A program made the position numbers and the translations under genes. Shown here one piece after another: positions 7,470-16,868 of a stretch of DNA of 64,000 nt. The stretch's first letter is position 1; every line of letters starts with the position of its first letter. Source of the DNA: Dehalococcoidia bacterium (lineage in GTDB: Bacteria > Chloroflexota > Dehalococcoidia > Lucifugimonadales > UBA826); the NCBI GenBank assembly GCA_029936675.1, contig JAPYSB010000001.1:114669-178668 (forward strand), written 5' to 3'. The notes under the pieces are model-generated. The model searched no databases and was not told where the DNA came from. It saw nothing but the letters and a program-made list of their open reading frames with translations.

Positions 7470-8438
7470 TTGATTGAAGCGATAGACATAACTAAATATT
7501 ACGGTGACTTCCCTGCCGTAACGGGTCTGAGTTTTTCAGTAGAGCAAGGGGAAATCCTTGGTTTCCTCGGACCTAACGGTGCCGGCAAATCGACCACTAT
7601 GAAAATATTAACCGGATTTATACCACCCTCTTCCGGCACTGCCAAAATAGCGGGATATGACATTGTTGAACAGTCCCTACTTGCTAGAAGACACATAGGG
7701 TACCTACCGGAAACAGTACCACTTTACGAGGACATGGGGGTCAGTGATTACCTGTCTTTCATGGGTCAAATCAGGGGAATGTCTTCCTCACAACTAAAAA
7801 AACGGGTATCCGAGGTAGTTGAACTCTGCAGACTTGAAGAATATAGCAATACTATTATTGGCAAACTCTCTAAAGGGTATCGACAGCGAGTCGGAATATC
7901 ACAGGCAATATTACATGAACCTGACGTTTTAGTTTTGGACGAACCCACTATAGGAATTGATCCCATCCAAGTGGTAGAGACTAGGCAATTAATAAAAAGC
8001 CTGGGCGAAGAACATACTTTGATAGTAAGCTCACACATTCTCCCGGAAGTAAGCATGATCTGTGACAGGGTCATCATTATTCACGAAGGGCAAATCGTTG
8101 CTGTAGACGATCCTAGCAACTTAGGCATCAGTTTATCAGGGATAGAAAGGGTGGAAATTGAAATAAAAGGGCCTAACAGGGAAATACTCCCTGTCCTAGA
8201 AGAGGTAGACGGAATCCAATCAATCGAAAGAATTCCAGTAACAGGTGGAGCTTATCACAGGTACCATATAACAGTGGATACAGGACGGGATCTTAGACAC
8301 GATTTAGCCAAAGCGGTTGTGGCTAACGGATGGGAACTTTTCAAACTACAATCACTTGGTATGTCTTTGGAAGAAATATTCCTGAGGCTCACAATAGAGG
8401 AAGAGGAACTACCCAGTCCTCCGGGGGAAGCTTCTTGA
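7470..8438 (+). CDS. ABC transporter ATPase, GldA-like
   Basis: 322 residues with Walker A GPNGAGKST, the signature LSKGYRQRVGIS and Walker B VLVLDEPTIGIDP, plus SSHILPEV (the switch His). The TTG start has AAGG nine bases upstream. It is the ATPase of a three-to-four gene module whose other members are the permease at 8435, the GldG-like protein at 9151 and the DUF4340 protein at 10828. In Bacteroidetes such a set (GldA-GldF-GldG) is needed for gliding, but the same arrangement occurs widely in non-gliding bacteria where the exported substrate is unknown. Confidence 0.9.
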   Translation: MIEAIDITKYYGDFPAVTGLSFSVEQGEILGFLGPNGAGKSTTMKILTGFIPPSSGTAKIAGYDIVEQSLLARRHIGYLPETVPLYEDMGVSDYLSFMGQIRGMSSSQLKKRVSEVVELCRLEEYSNTIIGKLSKGYRQRVGISQAILHEPDVLVLDEPTIGIDPIQVVETRQLIKSLGEEHTLIVSSHILPEVSMICDRVIIIHEGQIVAVDDPSNLGISLSGIERVEIEIKGPNREILPVLEEVDGIQSIERIPVTGGAYHRYHITVDTGRDLRHDLAKAVVANGWELFKLQSLGMSLEEIFLRLTIEEEELPSPPGEAS

Positions 8439-9148
8439 CAAATTTAATCGCTATCACTCGAAAGGAAGCCAAAGCCTACTTTTCGACTCCTTCTGCCTAC
8501 ATAGTCGGAGCTATGTTCTTAGTTTTGACTGGGGTGTTTTTTGTATTTGATGTAAGCAAACCATATGCTGAGGCCGGGGTGAGAGGACTTTCCGATTGGG
8601 CAAGTTTTTTCATTGTGTTCCTTGCACCTCTCATTACAATGAAACTGCTAGCTGAGGAGCAAAAATTAGGGACCCTAGAATTATTATTAACATCTCCAGT
8701 CCGGGAATGGGAAGTGGTTTTAGGCAAATATCTCGCTAGCCTTTTGATGCTTTTGGCAATCCAATCAGTAACCTTCTATTACGTTTTCATCGTCTATTTT
8801 TTCGGCAATCCGGACACGGGACCAGTAATTAGTGCTTATCTCGGATTAGTCCTACATGGAGCAGCTGCTCTGGCGATCGGTATGCTAGGATCATCCCTTT
8901 CAGGTAACCAAATAGTATCAGCTGTAGTCGCAACAGCTATATTGTTGATATTTTCGTTTATAAACAGGGTTTCATCATTAGTGGATGGAGCTGCTGCAGA
9001 ATTCATCAATGCACTCTCCATGAATGCTAGGTTATCGGATTTCAGCAGAGGGGTGATTGACCTAAGCCATGTAGTCTACTTCCTGAGCATTGTAGCGATA
9101 TTTTTATTCCTATCAATACGTTCCCTTGAAACAAGAAGGTGGAGATAG
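8435..9148 (+). CDS. ABC-2 type permease, GldF-like
   Basis: 237 residues, about six membrane segments, starting with the family pattern AITRKEAKAYFSTPSAYIVG and containing LAPLITMKLLAEEQKLGTLELLLTSPV, the conserved cytoplasmic loop of ABC-2 permeases. I place the start at the TTG at 8435, which overlaps the TGA of the ATPase gene (8436-8438) and has GGGGGAAG upstream; an upstream extension to 8330 would run through the ATPase reading frame. Overlap indicates translational coupling. It forms the membrane channel for the ATPase at 7470. Confidence 0.88.
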   Translation: MTNLIAITRKEAKAYFSTPSAYIVGAMFLVLTGVFFVFDVSKPYAEAGVRGLSDWASFFIVFLAPLITMKLLAEEQKLGTLELLLTSPVREWEVVLGKYLASLLMLLAIQSVTFYYVFIVYFFGNPDTGPVISAYLGLVLHGAAALAIGMLGSSLSGNQIVSAVVATAILLIFSFINRVSSLVDGAAAEFINALSMNARLSDFSRGVIDLSHVVYFLSIVAIFLFLSIRSLETRRWR

Positions 9149-9150
9149 GA

Positions 9151-10815
9151 ATGGCGCTTCAACCTCAAATAAATGATGACTCTTATGCCGAAATAATATT
9201 GTCGTCCATTAAGTCTCCAAATTTTTGGAGCCTCATATTAGGATTCGCAGGCATAGTCGCAGTTATTCTCGGCGGTTCAATTAATTTAGCTTTTGCTGAT
9301 CTAAAAGATTTATCGCTGTGGGTTCTGTTGGCCGGCACCGGACTAATATTCCTAGCACTAGTACTATCACCAAGAGCAGTGGCAATGTTCCTTGTCGGAA
9401 GAAAAGGAAGATACGGCGTAAACATGGCCATTATGACTCTGGCATTCTTTGTAATACTCCTAATAGTCAACTTTTTAATGTATCAAAACCCAAATAGGAT
9501 TGATGTGACAGCCACAAGGGTTTTTACACTTTCAGAACAGACTTATGGAATATTGGATAACCTTTCCAAAGACAATCAGTCAGTGCATGCGTATGCCTTC
9601 TTCGTGTCCTCGGCTTCCTCAAACAGTCAACGACAATCAGCTGAAGACCTATTAAACGAATTTAACAGGAGATCTAACAATTTTAGTTTTTCATTTGTGG
9701 ATCCTGAGTTAAACAGGTCGGAAGCATTGAGATATAACGTGACCACTTACCCCTCAATCGTTTTTGAAGCAGATGATGGCAAATTCGAAGGCGTTACTCT
9801 TTTGACAGAACAAGATTTCGTAACCGGCATATTAATAGCAACAGGAACGGAGCAAAAAGTCATTTATTACTTAACCGGGCATGGTGAAACATCCGTGTCT
9901 AGAGACCCCATGACCGGTGCAATTGGATTGGAAGGCCTAGATCTAGCAATAGAAGGTATGCAAAGAGACAATTATTTTGTGATGCCTTTGAATTTGAAAC
10001 AGTTTGAAGCCGTGCCTAGTGATGCTGCTGTATTAATAATTGCAGGACCTAAGGGCAATAAAGACTTGGACGAGGCTGAATTAACAGCGCTTTTGAAATA
10101 TATTAGAGACGGTGGAAGAATATTAATGCTACTCGATCCGAATCCGCCAATAAAATTTAACGGTCTGGCCGCTCTTTACGGAATAGCAATATCCAGTGAA
10201 CATGTGGTAGATGCGGTAAGTAACGTCTCAGGGGCAATGCTCACTCCAATGGTGCAAAAAGCCAATGGTCAATTTACCACAAGCAACTCGGCCCCTGGCC
10301 TTACTATAGCTGATGACATATCGGTAACAATTTTCCCAGACTCGGCTGCAATACTCAGTCCTTCAGCTGAGGAATTTGCACTAAGAGACCATATTAAATT
10401 CACTCCACTTGGCATGACTACCCCGGCAAGCTGGCTGACCAAAGATCCTGAGGATGTTGCATATTCTTCGGAGAAGCAACAGGGTCCTTTTCCAATATCC
10501 GCTGTGGTTGAGGCCACAGGTATGTATACTGATTTAGGAGCCACTCACCAACTTGCAAAAATCGTTCTATTCTCTGACTCAGATTTTGCCAGCAATAAAT
10601 ATTTCGCCAGCATGGATAATTCAGATATTTTCCTCAATTCAATCAATTGGCTCGCCGAGGATTTTGAGTTGATATCCATAAGGCCCAAACTACTGCCCTA
10701 CAGGGAACTGGTTGTGAACAGTAGGGAAAGGGATTTCATTAAGTGGTCCAGTTGGACACTCCCTCCGACCTTCATGCTCTTCATGGCTTTGGTTGTATGG
10801 TGGAGACGTAGATAA
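9151..10815 (+). CDS. GldG-like ABC transporter auxiliary protein
   Basis: 554 residues. Three N-terminal hydrophobic segments (about residues 30-110) are followed by a large extracytoplasmic region of the GldG type, with VTATRVFTLSEQT at its start, then ITGHGE-like TGHGETSVS, ILMLLDPNPP and a closing membrane anchor FMLFMALVVWWRRR. In GldG-type proteins this domain lies outside the cytoplasmic membrane and is thought to work with the permease. The ATG at 9151 follows GGAGATAGGA; a GTG at 9139 is possible. It comes right after the permease stop. Confidence 0.85.
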   Translation: MALQPQINDDSYAEIILSSIKSPNFWSLILGFAGIVAVILGGSINLAFADLKDLSLWVLLAGTGLIFLALVLSPRAVAMFLVGRKGRYGVNMAIMTLAFFVILLIVNFLMYQNPNRIDVTATRVFTLSEQTYGILDNLSKDNQSVHAYAFFVSSASSNSQRQSAEDLLNEFNRRSNNFSFSFVDPELNRSEALRYNVTTYPSIVFEADDGKFEGVTLLTEQDFVTGILIATGTEQKVIYYLTGHGETSVSRDPMTGAIGLEGLDLAIEGMQRDNYFVMPLNLKQFEAVPSDAAVLIIAGPKGNKDLDEAELTALLKYIRDGGRILMLLDPNPPIKFNGLAALYGIAISSEHVVDAVSNVSGAMLTPMVQKANGQFTTSNSAPGLTIADDISVTIFPDSAAILSPSAEEFALRDHIKFTPLGMTTPASWLTKDPEDVAYSSEKQQGPFPISAVVEATGMYTDLGATHQLAKIVLFSDSDFASNKYFASMDNSDIFLNSINWLAEDFELISIRPKLLPYRELVVNSRERDFIKWSSWTLPPTFMLFMALVVWWRRR

Positions 10816-10827
10816 GAGAGATTAAAA

Positions 10828-11847
10828 TTGAATCTTAAAGCCACTTTAGCGTTAATAATACTGGCAGTTATCGCTGTTGCAGTCTACATATTCAACCCTT
10901 TTGCCCAAGAGGACAAGAAACCTCCTCCAAAACCTTGGTTTTACCAAGTTTCAGTAGATGATATGACGTCAATCCGAATCACTCATAAGGACAAGAGTGA
11001 ATCATTTATCAAAACCCCTTCAGATACCTGGGCATTTGATTGGGATATCTTGATCCCCCCTAACCACAATAGATGGGGTGGTATTGCTTTTATCCTTGGA
11101 GGTCCGCAAACGAAACGGGATCTAACAGAAACCACTACCCTGATAGAGGACCCAGCCCAATACGGCCTCGACAACCCTCATACGGTAGTAAATATCGGTC
11201 TTACTCTTAATAGGACATTAGAATTCAGACTTGGCGACAAAACTACCAACGGCTGGCACCACTACGGTCAGATCGTGGGGTTCCCACAATTATTTCTGAT
11301 CGCCGACACGTGGGGTGATGTGCTGGCTCGACTAGCGGTAGAACCACCCTATCCCAAATGGTATATCGAACGACCTACAGACCAAATCAGCGAAATAAAT
11401 ATTTTTCCCAAATCAGAAGATGTTAAAACCGACAAGGCTCAGCTGAATTTCAAAAGAGAAAAAGATGGAACCTGGCGAGTAATTGATTACCTCGTCGGAA
11501 CAGAATCCCAGTTGGTCGATGATGCCAAATGGCAGAAACTTTTGCCTATAATAAAAAGCCCTTCCGGGGTTGATGTTGCAGTCCACAAAGTTCGGGATCG
11601 AGATTATTCTCAATGGGGTATTGGAGACAACTCAGCAGCAGTAGAAATACGTTTTGAAAACACAACAGAGCAGGGGACAACATACACCGACGGCTCCTTA
11701 CTTTTAATTGGTGACCCTGACCCCGACGGGCAAGCCTATTACGGTAAGTCTTCAGAAGAAGGAGTGACTCAGCCAGTACTTCTATTTCCCAAACTGTGGG
11801 TAGAGACCATATTTGGGTTGTACGAAGATATTCCATACGCCGATTAA
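10828..11847 (+). CDS. DUF4340 domain protein
   Basis: 339 residues beginning with one N-terminal membrane anchor (LALIILAVIAVAVYIFNPF) and then an extracytoplasmic region of repeated beta structure typical of DUF4340: DTWAFDWD, NPHTVVNIGLT, LGDKTTNGWHHY and, in the second repeat, TEQGTTYTDGSLLLIG. DUF4340 proteins are commonly the last gene of Gld-like ABC modules; the function is unknown. The TTG start is 12 bases after the GldG-like gene. The gene ends 43 bases before the CinA-like gene. Confidence 0.85.
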   Translation: MNLKATLALIILAVIAVAVYIFNPFAQEDKKPPPKPWFYQVSVDDMTSIRITHKDKSESFIKTPSDTWAFDWDILIPPNHNRWGGIAFILGGPQTKRDLTETTTLIEDPAQYGLDNPHTVVNIGLTLNRTLEFRLGDKTTNGWHHYGQIVGFPQLFLIADTWGDVLARLAVEPPYPKWYIERPTDQISEINIFPKSEDVKTDKAQLNFKREKDGTWRVIDYLVGTESQLVDDAKWQKLLPIIKSPSGVDVAVHKVRDRDYSQWGIGDNSAAVEIRFENTTEQGTTYTDGSLLLIGDPDPDGQAYYGKSSEEGVTQPVLLFPKLWVETIFGLYEDIPYAD

Positions 11848-11890
11848 ATTTAACTGAATCGACCGCTTAAAGTTCGGAAGGGCCATAGTT

Positions 11891-13072
11891 ATGGATGCTG
11901 AAATTATTGCAGTGGGAACGGAGCTACTCATGGGGGAGTTGGTTGATTCAAACTCAGCTTTTCTAGCTTCTGAATTACCTAAATTAGGAATGTCGTTAAA
12001 GATTGCTGTCAAAATCGGGGATGATATTAACGACCTTTTAAAAGGAATAGAGTCAGCATTAACTAGATCTGATGTGGTAATAACCACTGGGGGCCTTGGT
12101 CCAACCTCTGATGACCTGACGAGAGAATCAATCGCCAGATTTTTCGAAGAAAAGATGGAGGTTGACCCCAAACTCCTTAATGATTTAGAGGAAAATTTTG
12201 CGGCGCGCGGCATCATAATGCCGCAAACTAACATCAAACAAGCCACTTTAATACCTTCATCCATTCCTCTACCTAATCCGAATGGTACTGCACCAGGTTG
12301 GTTTGTAAGTAAAAACTCCAAAATAGTGATAGCAATGCCTGGACCTCCAATGGAATTGATTCCTATGTGGAAAGACCATGTGGTAGATAAGCTTACGGCT
12401 TTTTCGGACGGCATTTCGATCGTAACAAAAAACATCAAAACATTCGGCCGTTCTGAAGGAGAATTAGACGAAGTGCTGTCGCATCTTTTCGGACAAGAAA
12501 ATCCTTATCTTGGAATTTATTCAAAGCAAGATGGCATACATCTTAGAGCAATAGCAAAAGCCGATACATATTCCGAGGCCGCCTCTTTAATCAGCCAAAT
12601 CGAACACCAAATTATTAAAACGGTGGGTGCCAGTTTCATCTGGGGTCAAGATGACGACACCGCTGCAGAAGTGGTCACCAATCTCCTCCATTCAAAAAAT
12701 CTCCGCCTCTGCGTCACTGAATCATTTACAGGAGGGGCCGTCTGTGGCCTTCTTTCAGAGTGTGAAATGTTCGACGATATACTTGCCCAAGGATTAATAA
12801 AAACTCCCAGCACAAAGCCTATCCTTGACTATCAGAAGCCCAACCAACCCTGTAATGACTTCTGTCAAGCAGACTTACACCTTAATATATCTCCCCTACT
12901 ACTTGAAGACCCAAAACACCACTTCGGAACTGTTAATTTCAGGATAAGTAGTCACCGTGAGGCTGCATGCATATCTGGAAAATATAGGGCCGGAAATTCC
13001 AGGATGAGGCAAAGAGCCTCAAATCACGCTTTAATTGAATTAATAAAATTTGTGAAATCAACCTATAAATAA
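11891..13072 (+). CDS. CinA-like protein with a divergent C-terminal domain
   Basis: 393 residues. The N-terminal 250 residues are a typical CinA MoaB/MogA-fold (ADP-ribose pyrophosphatase) domain: [42 protein letters not shown] and [13 protein letters not shown]. The remaining region should be the nicotinamide-nucleotide amidase domain, but it is eroded: the usual AESCTGG reads TESFTGG, the following segment bears little resemblance to the family, and only the ending ([15 protein letters not shown]) looks normal. The amidase activity is probably lost, while the reading frame is intact. The protein belongs to NAD metabolite repair. The gene ends one base before the tRNA-Pro on the opposite strand. 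Confidence 0.85.
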   Translation: MDAEIIAVGTELLMGELVDSNSAFLASELPKLGMSLKIAVKIGDDINDLLKGIESALTRSDVVITTGGLGPTSDDLTRESIARFFEEKMEVDPKLLNDLEENFAARGIIMPQTNIKQATLIPSSIPLPNPNGTAPGWFVSKNSKIVIAMPGPPMELIPMWKDHVVDKLTAFSDGISIVTKNIKTFGRSEGELDEVLSHLFGQENPYLGIYSKQDGIHLRAIAKADTYSEAASLISQIEHQIIKTVGASFIWGQDDDTAAEVVTNLLHSKNLRLCVTESFTGGAVCGLLSECEMFDDILAQGLIKTPSTKPILDYQKPNQPCNDFCQADLHLNISPLLLEDPKHHFGTVNFRISSHREAACISGKYRAGNSRMRQRASNHALIELIKFVKSTYK

Positions 13073-13073
13073 C

Positions 13074-13150
<77 letters not shown>

Positions 13151-13274
13151 ACAGACCATGAAGAATAGCATGCCAACTTAAAGGCATCAATAAATTATGT
13201 CGGTGTGGAATAGTTTTGATTCTATTGTTAAACTTACCACCAGCGCATATTACCAATGAGTGGACTGGAGGAAT

Positions 13275-14081
13275 ATGTTTCAAATGACTACTATTTCTGA
13301 AGTATCGCTGTCACCTAAAGAAATTCGGAAACTAATACGAGATGGCGAGTTTAAACGTCCCACCTCAGGTGCCGCGGCTGGTTATGTTCAAGCTAATTTG
13401 GCTATTCTCCCAAAAGAATATGCTTTTGATTTCCTACTTTTTTGCCAAAGAAACCCTAAACCCTGTCCTGTGGTTGAAGTTTTGGAACCCGGTCAGGTTG
13501 AGGTATCGGTAACAGCACCTTCAAGTGATATTAGAACAGACGTGCCGTTGTACCATGTATATGAAAACGGAAAATTATCAGCTGAAATAAGTAATCTTAC
13601 TGACCTATGGAAACCCGATTTTGTCTCATTTCTGTTAGGTTGCAGCTTTTCTTTTGAATCCGCCCTAATAAATAACGGAATAAGACTTCCTCATTTTGAA
13701 AGTGGGACCAACGTCTCCATGTACATAACCAACATACCAACAGTGCCGGCAGGCCCATTTTCTGGGCCTATGGTTGTTTCAATGAGATCAATACCACAGG
13801 AAAAAGTAGTGAGAGCTGTTCAAGTCACATCGAGATTCCCTGGAGTGCACGGATCCCCAATCCACATTGGAAACCCGTCAGCAATTGGGATAACCAACTT
13901 ATCCCAACCGGATTTTGGAGATCCCACGGTAATAAAAGAGGGTGAAGTACCAGTTTTTTGGGCTTGTGGAGTAACTCCTCAATCAGTAGCCATGTCGTCG
14001 AAACCACCGATAATGGTAACCCATGCCCCGGGGCATATGTTTATAACTGATATGAAAGATGAAGATTATTCTGTCCTATAG
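13275..14081 (+). CDS. DUF1445 putative hydro-lyase (D-glutamate cyclase N-terminal half)
   Basis: About 268 residues of the DUF1445/COG4336 family: RPTSGAAAGYVQANLAILP near the start, FLLGCSFSFESAL in the middle, and the closing THAPGHMFITD with a conserved His. In the mitochondrial enzyme DGLUCY this domain is fused to a second domain like that of the next gene, and the fusion interconverts D-glutamate and 5-oxo-D-proline. Here the two halves are separate adjacent genes, 8 bases apart, and presumably act together. Starts at ATG 13275 (three bases after GGAGG) or ATG 13284 (twelve bases after it) are equally arguable. Confidence 0.86.
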   Translation: MFQMTTISEVSLSPKEIRKLIRDGEFKRPTSGAAAGYVQANLAILPKEYAFDFLLFCQRNPKPCPVVEVLEPGQVEVSVTAPSSDIRTDVPLYHVYENGKLSAEISNLTDLWKPDFVSFLLGCSFSFESALINNGIRLPHFESGTNVSMYITNIPTVPAGPFSGPMVVSMRSIPQEKVVRAVQVTSRFPGVHGSPIHIGNPSAIGITNLSQPDFGDPTVIKEGEVPVFWACGVTPQSVAMSSKPPIMVTHAPGHMFITDMKDEDYSVL

Positions 14082-14089
14082 ATATAACT

Positions 14090-14941
14090 ATGACATTAGA
14101 AGAACTCATACTAAGTCAGGATAAAAGAGGTATTTCAAAAATCAAGAATTCTCTTACCAGAGATTTCTGTTTCGACGCTGCTAATTTCATATTAGCCAAT
14201 CCCGGAAAAGTAATCATCACAACTGGATTCTACATTCTGAGTGCTGGAGCTGCTGAGACTGATGGTCCCCCTGGAGCGGTAGCAATCGGAAACGCCCTGG
14301 AACAAATAGGATATGAGGTAATCTACGTCACCGATAAATATTGCTATCAAATGATAAAGGCAATAGCAACAACAACATCGAAAGTCATAGAATTCCCCAT
14401 TGAAAACCATCGTGCAAGCACAAAAATAGCATCCGAGATACTAGAGAAGGAAAATCCAGACCTTTTGATATCAATCGAGAGATGTGCCCCAGCTACTGAC
14501 GGGCTGTACAGAAACATGAGAGACATGGACATCACTAGCAATACTGCAAAAATAGACCTCCTATTTGAAAAACACTGCGCCAGCGTCGGTATTGGCGATG
14601 GTGGAAATGAGATCGGATTGGGTAATCTTTATTCAGAGGTTGAAGGTTCTAGGGAGTTGGTCGGCTTCCCTGCAAAAACCAAAACGACAAAACTGATCAT
14701 AAGTAGTGTTTCAAATTGGGGTGGATATGGATTGGTAGCTGCAATATCCATTTTGAAAGGCAAAAATCTACTTCCCTCCGTCGAAATGGATATTCACAAC
14801 ATTAAAAAAATCGTGGCCATGGGAGCAGTAGACGGGTTCAGTGGAGATAGTGTTGAAAAGGTAGACGGATTTTCTTTAGACGAAAATGCTTCGTTTTTGG
14901 AAAATCTCCATAATTTCGTCCAAGATTCACTTGCTCATTAA
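14090..14941 (+). CDS. D-glutamate cyclase C-terminal-like protein (DUF4392)
   Basis: 283 residues matching the DUF4392/glutamate cyclase-like domain: TTGFYILSAGAAETDGPPGA near residue 45, then ERCAPATDGLYRNMRDMD and GIGDGGNEIGLGN, a glycine-rich probable ligand loop. It follows the DUF1445 gene directly, so the pair looks like a split version of the vertebrate DGLUCY protein and would break down or recycle D-glutamate. Start ATG at 14090 has only a weak ribosome site, consistent with coupling to the upstream gene. Confidence 0.85.
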   Translation: MTLEELILSQDKRGISKIKNSLTRDFCFDAANFILANPGKVIITTGFYILSAGAAETDGPPGAVAIGNALEQIGYEVIYVTDKYCYQMIKAIATTTSKVIEFPIENHRASTKIASEILEKENPDLLISIERCAPATDGLYRNMRDMDITSNTAKIDLLFEKHCASVGIGDGGNEIGLGNLYSEVEGSRELVGFPAKTKTTKLIISSVSNWGGYGLVAAISILKGKNLLPSVEMDIHNIKKIVAMGAVDGFSGDSVEKVDGFSLDENASFLENLHNFVQDSLAH

Positions 14942-14966
14942 CCCAGCCCCTCTATTTCAGACCGTC

Positions 14967-15596
14967 TTACACACTGTTACTTGTTTCTCGTACATCATTT
15001 TGTATCCGTTTAGGAGTTTGCGTGGCGTTTAATGCATCTAGACCACGCCTTACTTGACCGAGTTGATTAGACAACTGTTCTTCTATGGAAGATAAAACTT
15101 CATTGGAATAGCGATCTGCACCTTGGCGCAGCTCAGCAGCTTGACTTTCAGCATCGTTTATCAATGCGTATGCTCGACGCTGAGCGTCTTGAATGACAGT
15201 TTGAACTTCGTCTTGTGCCCCTGTAACTAGTGTTTGGGCTTCGCCTGAAGCTGTAGCTACAATTTCTTCCCCCCTATTATTGGCCACTTTCAAAACTTCT
15301 GAATTTGAGACTTTTTCTTCTTGCTCAACTGAAGCCGCTGTTGATATCTCAGTAGCCGTGTTTCTGGCATCATCAAGAATTCTAGATGCTTCCATCTGCG
15401 CCTGACTGATGATGCTATCTTTCTGTGTAATTATGGTTTGGGCCTCTTGCACTCCTGATGGCATATTATTTTGTAACTCAGCTAGAAGCATTCCTAGCCT
15501 GTCAGCATCTATCATCGTTTTCCCACGGAAACCCGGAACCCGTGTACCGCTTTTAGTTACCTCGATTAGTTCGTTGACAAGTTGATTAACATCCAT
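14967..15596 (-). CDS. DivIVA/SepIVA-like coiled-coil protein
   Basis: 209 residues dominated by one long helix from about residue 50 to 180, rich in Ala, Gln and Glu with repeating small-residue heptads (ILDDARNTATEIS, VIQDAQRRAYALINDAESQAAEL). The N-terminal 45 residues, with VPGFRGKTMIDADRLGMLL, form a small conserved head. The pattern resembles DivIVA-family or ATP-synthase-b-like coiled coils found beside coaD and rsmD in Chloroflexota. No membrane segment is present. A role in cell growth or division is inferred from the family only. It lies 34 bases after coaD on the same strand. Confidence 0.65.
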   Translation of the reverse strand: MDVNQLVNELIEVTKSGTRVPGFRGKTMIDADRLGMLLAELQNNMPSGVQEAQTIITQKDSIISQAQMEASRILDDARNTATEISTAASVEQEEKVSNSEVLKVANNRGEEIVATASGEAQTLVTGAQDEVQTVIQDAQRRAYALINDAESQAAELRQGADRYSNEVLSSIEEQLSNQLGQVRRGLDALNATQTPKRIQNDVRETSNSV

Positions 15597-15630
15597 AATT
15601 AGTATCCTCCCTGACTTATACTAAGCAAAT

Positions 15631-16104
15631 CTAAATACGTTCTTTAAGTGCTTCCGCGACGTGAGGCGGCACCAAATTATCTATATTGGCCCCTAGGCGG
15701 GCGACTTCTTTTATCCTACTGGAATATATAAACTGGTGCTCTAGTGCACTCATCATGCACACTACATCAATATCAGGCGCCAAATTTCGCCACATAAGGG
15801 CCATTTCAAATTCTTGTTCAAAATCGTACCCCGCTCTTAGGCCCCGTAGTATCACTTCTGCCCCAACCTCACGGGCCACGGTGGGTGCTAAACCCGTAAA
15901 TGGAACCACTTCCACATTGGTTATCCCATCCAAAGACTCTTGAAATAAGGCAACTCTTTCTTCGGTATCAAACATTAAATTTTTCGACGGAGTCTTGTAA
16001 ACGCCCACTACCACTTGATCAAAAAGTCTAGATGCTCGCATAGCAACATCAATGTGCCCATTATGGGCCGGATCGAAACTTCCCGGGTAAAATGCTTTAG
16101 CCAC
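15631..16104 (-). CDS. coaD: Phosphopantetheine adenylyltransferase
   Basis: 157 residues, normal CoaD length. The nucleotidyltransferase motif YPGSFDPAHNGHID is at the N-terminus (HNGH), and the second motif appears as IYSSRIKEVARLGA near residue 125, where SSR replaces the more common SST/S. LRAGYDFEQEFEMALMWRNL is the family's central block. It makes dephospho-CoA from ATP and 4'-phosphopantetheine. It overlaps the end of rsmD by 8 bases, so the two are coupled. Confidence 0.95.
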   Translation of the reverse strand: MAKAFYPGSFDPAHNGHIDVAMRASRLFDQVVVGVYKTPSKNLMFDTEERVALFQESLDGITNVEVVPFTGLAPTVAREVGAEVILRGLRAGYDFEQEFEMALMWRNLAPDIDVVCMMSALEHQFIYSSRIKEVARLGANIDNLVPPHVAEALKERI

Positions 16105-16651
16105 TTACAACCTCATATATAGTTACTTTGGAATCCCCGTAGGTTTTATTATTAATTCTATTCATATTGCCGTAAAAGGAGTGTAAATCCAGATTGGATC
16201 TATGCTCCGCTATCACCCTACCGCCCTTATTGACGAATCCAGATTTTCCAACTTCACACATTACTGTATCCCAATCATCAAGTTCAAAGGGAGGGTCCAA
16301 AAATACCATGTCATATCCCCCTTCCGATTGCTCAACAAACTTAAAGGATTCGCCTTGATGCACTTCTCCTATTTTATCCAGACCCATAATTTTCAAATTA
16401 TCGGCTATCAACCTGCAATTGCGTCCAGTTCTTTCCACAAAATCACATTCCAAGGCTCCACGGCTGATAGCTTCTATTCCCAAAGCCCCGGTACAAGAAT
16501 AAAGATCCAACACCCTGCTTTCCACCACAGTATCCCTCAACATTGAAAAGAGTGCCAACTTTACCTTTTGTGTGGTTGGTCTAACACCCTTACCTCTGGC
16601 GGGAGAACCTATTGACCTACCTTTTAGGTAACCTCCCGATATCTTTATCAC
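16097..16651 (-). CDS. rsmD: 16S rRNA (guanine966-N2)-methyltransferase
   Basis: 184 residues starting at GTG. It has the SAM-binding segment VLDLYSCTGALGIEAISRG (about residues 45-63) and the catalytic MVFLDPPFELD motif of N2-guanine methyltransferases; the N-terminus ISGGYLKGRSI matches RsmD. It methylates 16S rRNA during small-subunit assembly. The rsmD-coaD pair is common in bacteria. It is transcribed away from lysS; the 217 bases between them hold only AT-rich sequence with one weak hairpin. Confidence 0.94.
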   Translation of the reverse strand: MIKISGGYLKGRSIGSPARGKGVRPTTQKVKLALFSMLRDTVVESRVLDLYSCTGALGIEAISRGALECDFVERTGRNCRLIADNLKIMGLDKIGEVHQGESFKFVEQSEGGYDMVFLDPPFELDDWDTVMCEVGKSGFVNKGGRVIAEHRSNLDLHSFYGNMNRINNKTYGDSKVTIYEVVSG

Positions 16652-16868
16652 CTAGACAGATCCTTCAGTCATCTAAAATTAAACCGATTCACTGGATGGT
16701 AACAATTCACAGCTAGTTCGCAAAGCAAAATATGTGCTTTTTTAAAGGCAATATTTATAAAAAAACTCTACACCTCTAATGTTTGGGCAATGCGATGTTT
16801 TACATGTACTTTTAGCACAGTTAAAATTAGCTTCCAATTTAAAATACTTTAGGAAAAAGGGGTCAATT

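Noticed and set aside
7250-7489. 79-residue minus-strand frame between the cysteine desulfurase and the ABC module
   Set aside because: It overlaps the start of the ABC ATPase gene, shows no motif, and lies in what should be a promoter region.
16722-16743. AAAGCA/TGCTTT hairpin with T run between rsmD and lysS
   Set aside because: Only two G-C pairs, in a divergent region where a terminator makes little sense; probably chance AT-rich pairing.
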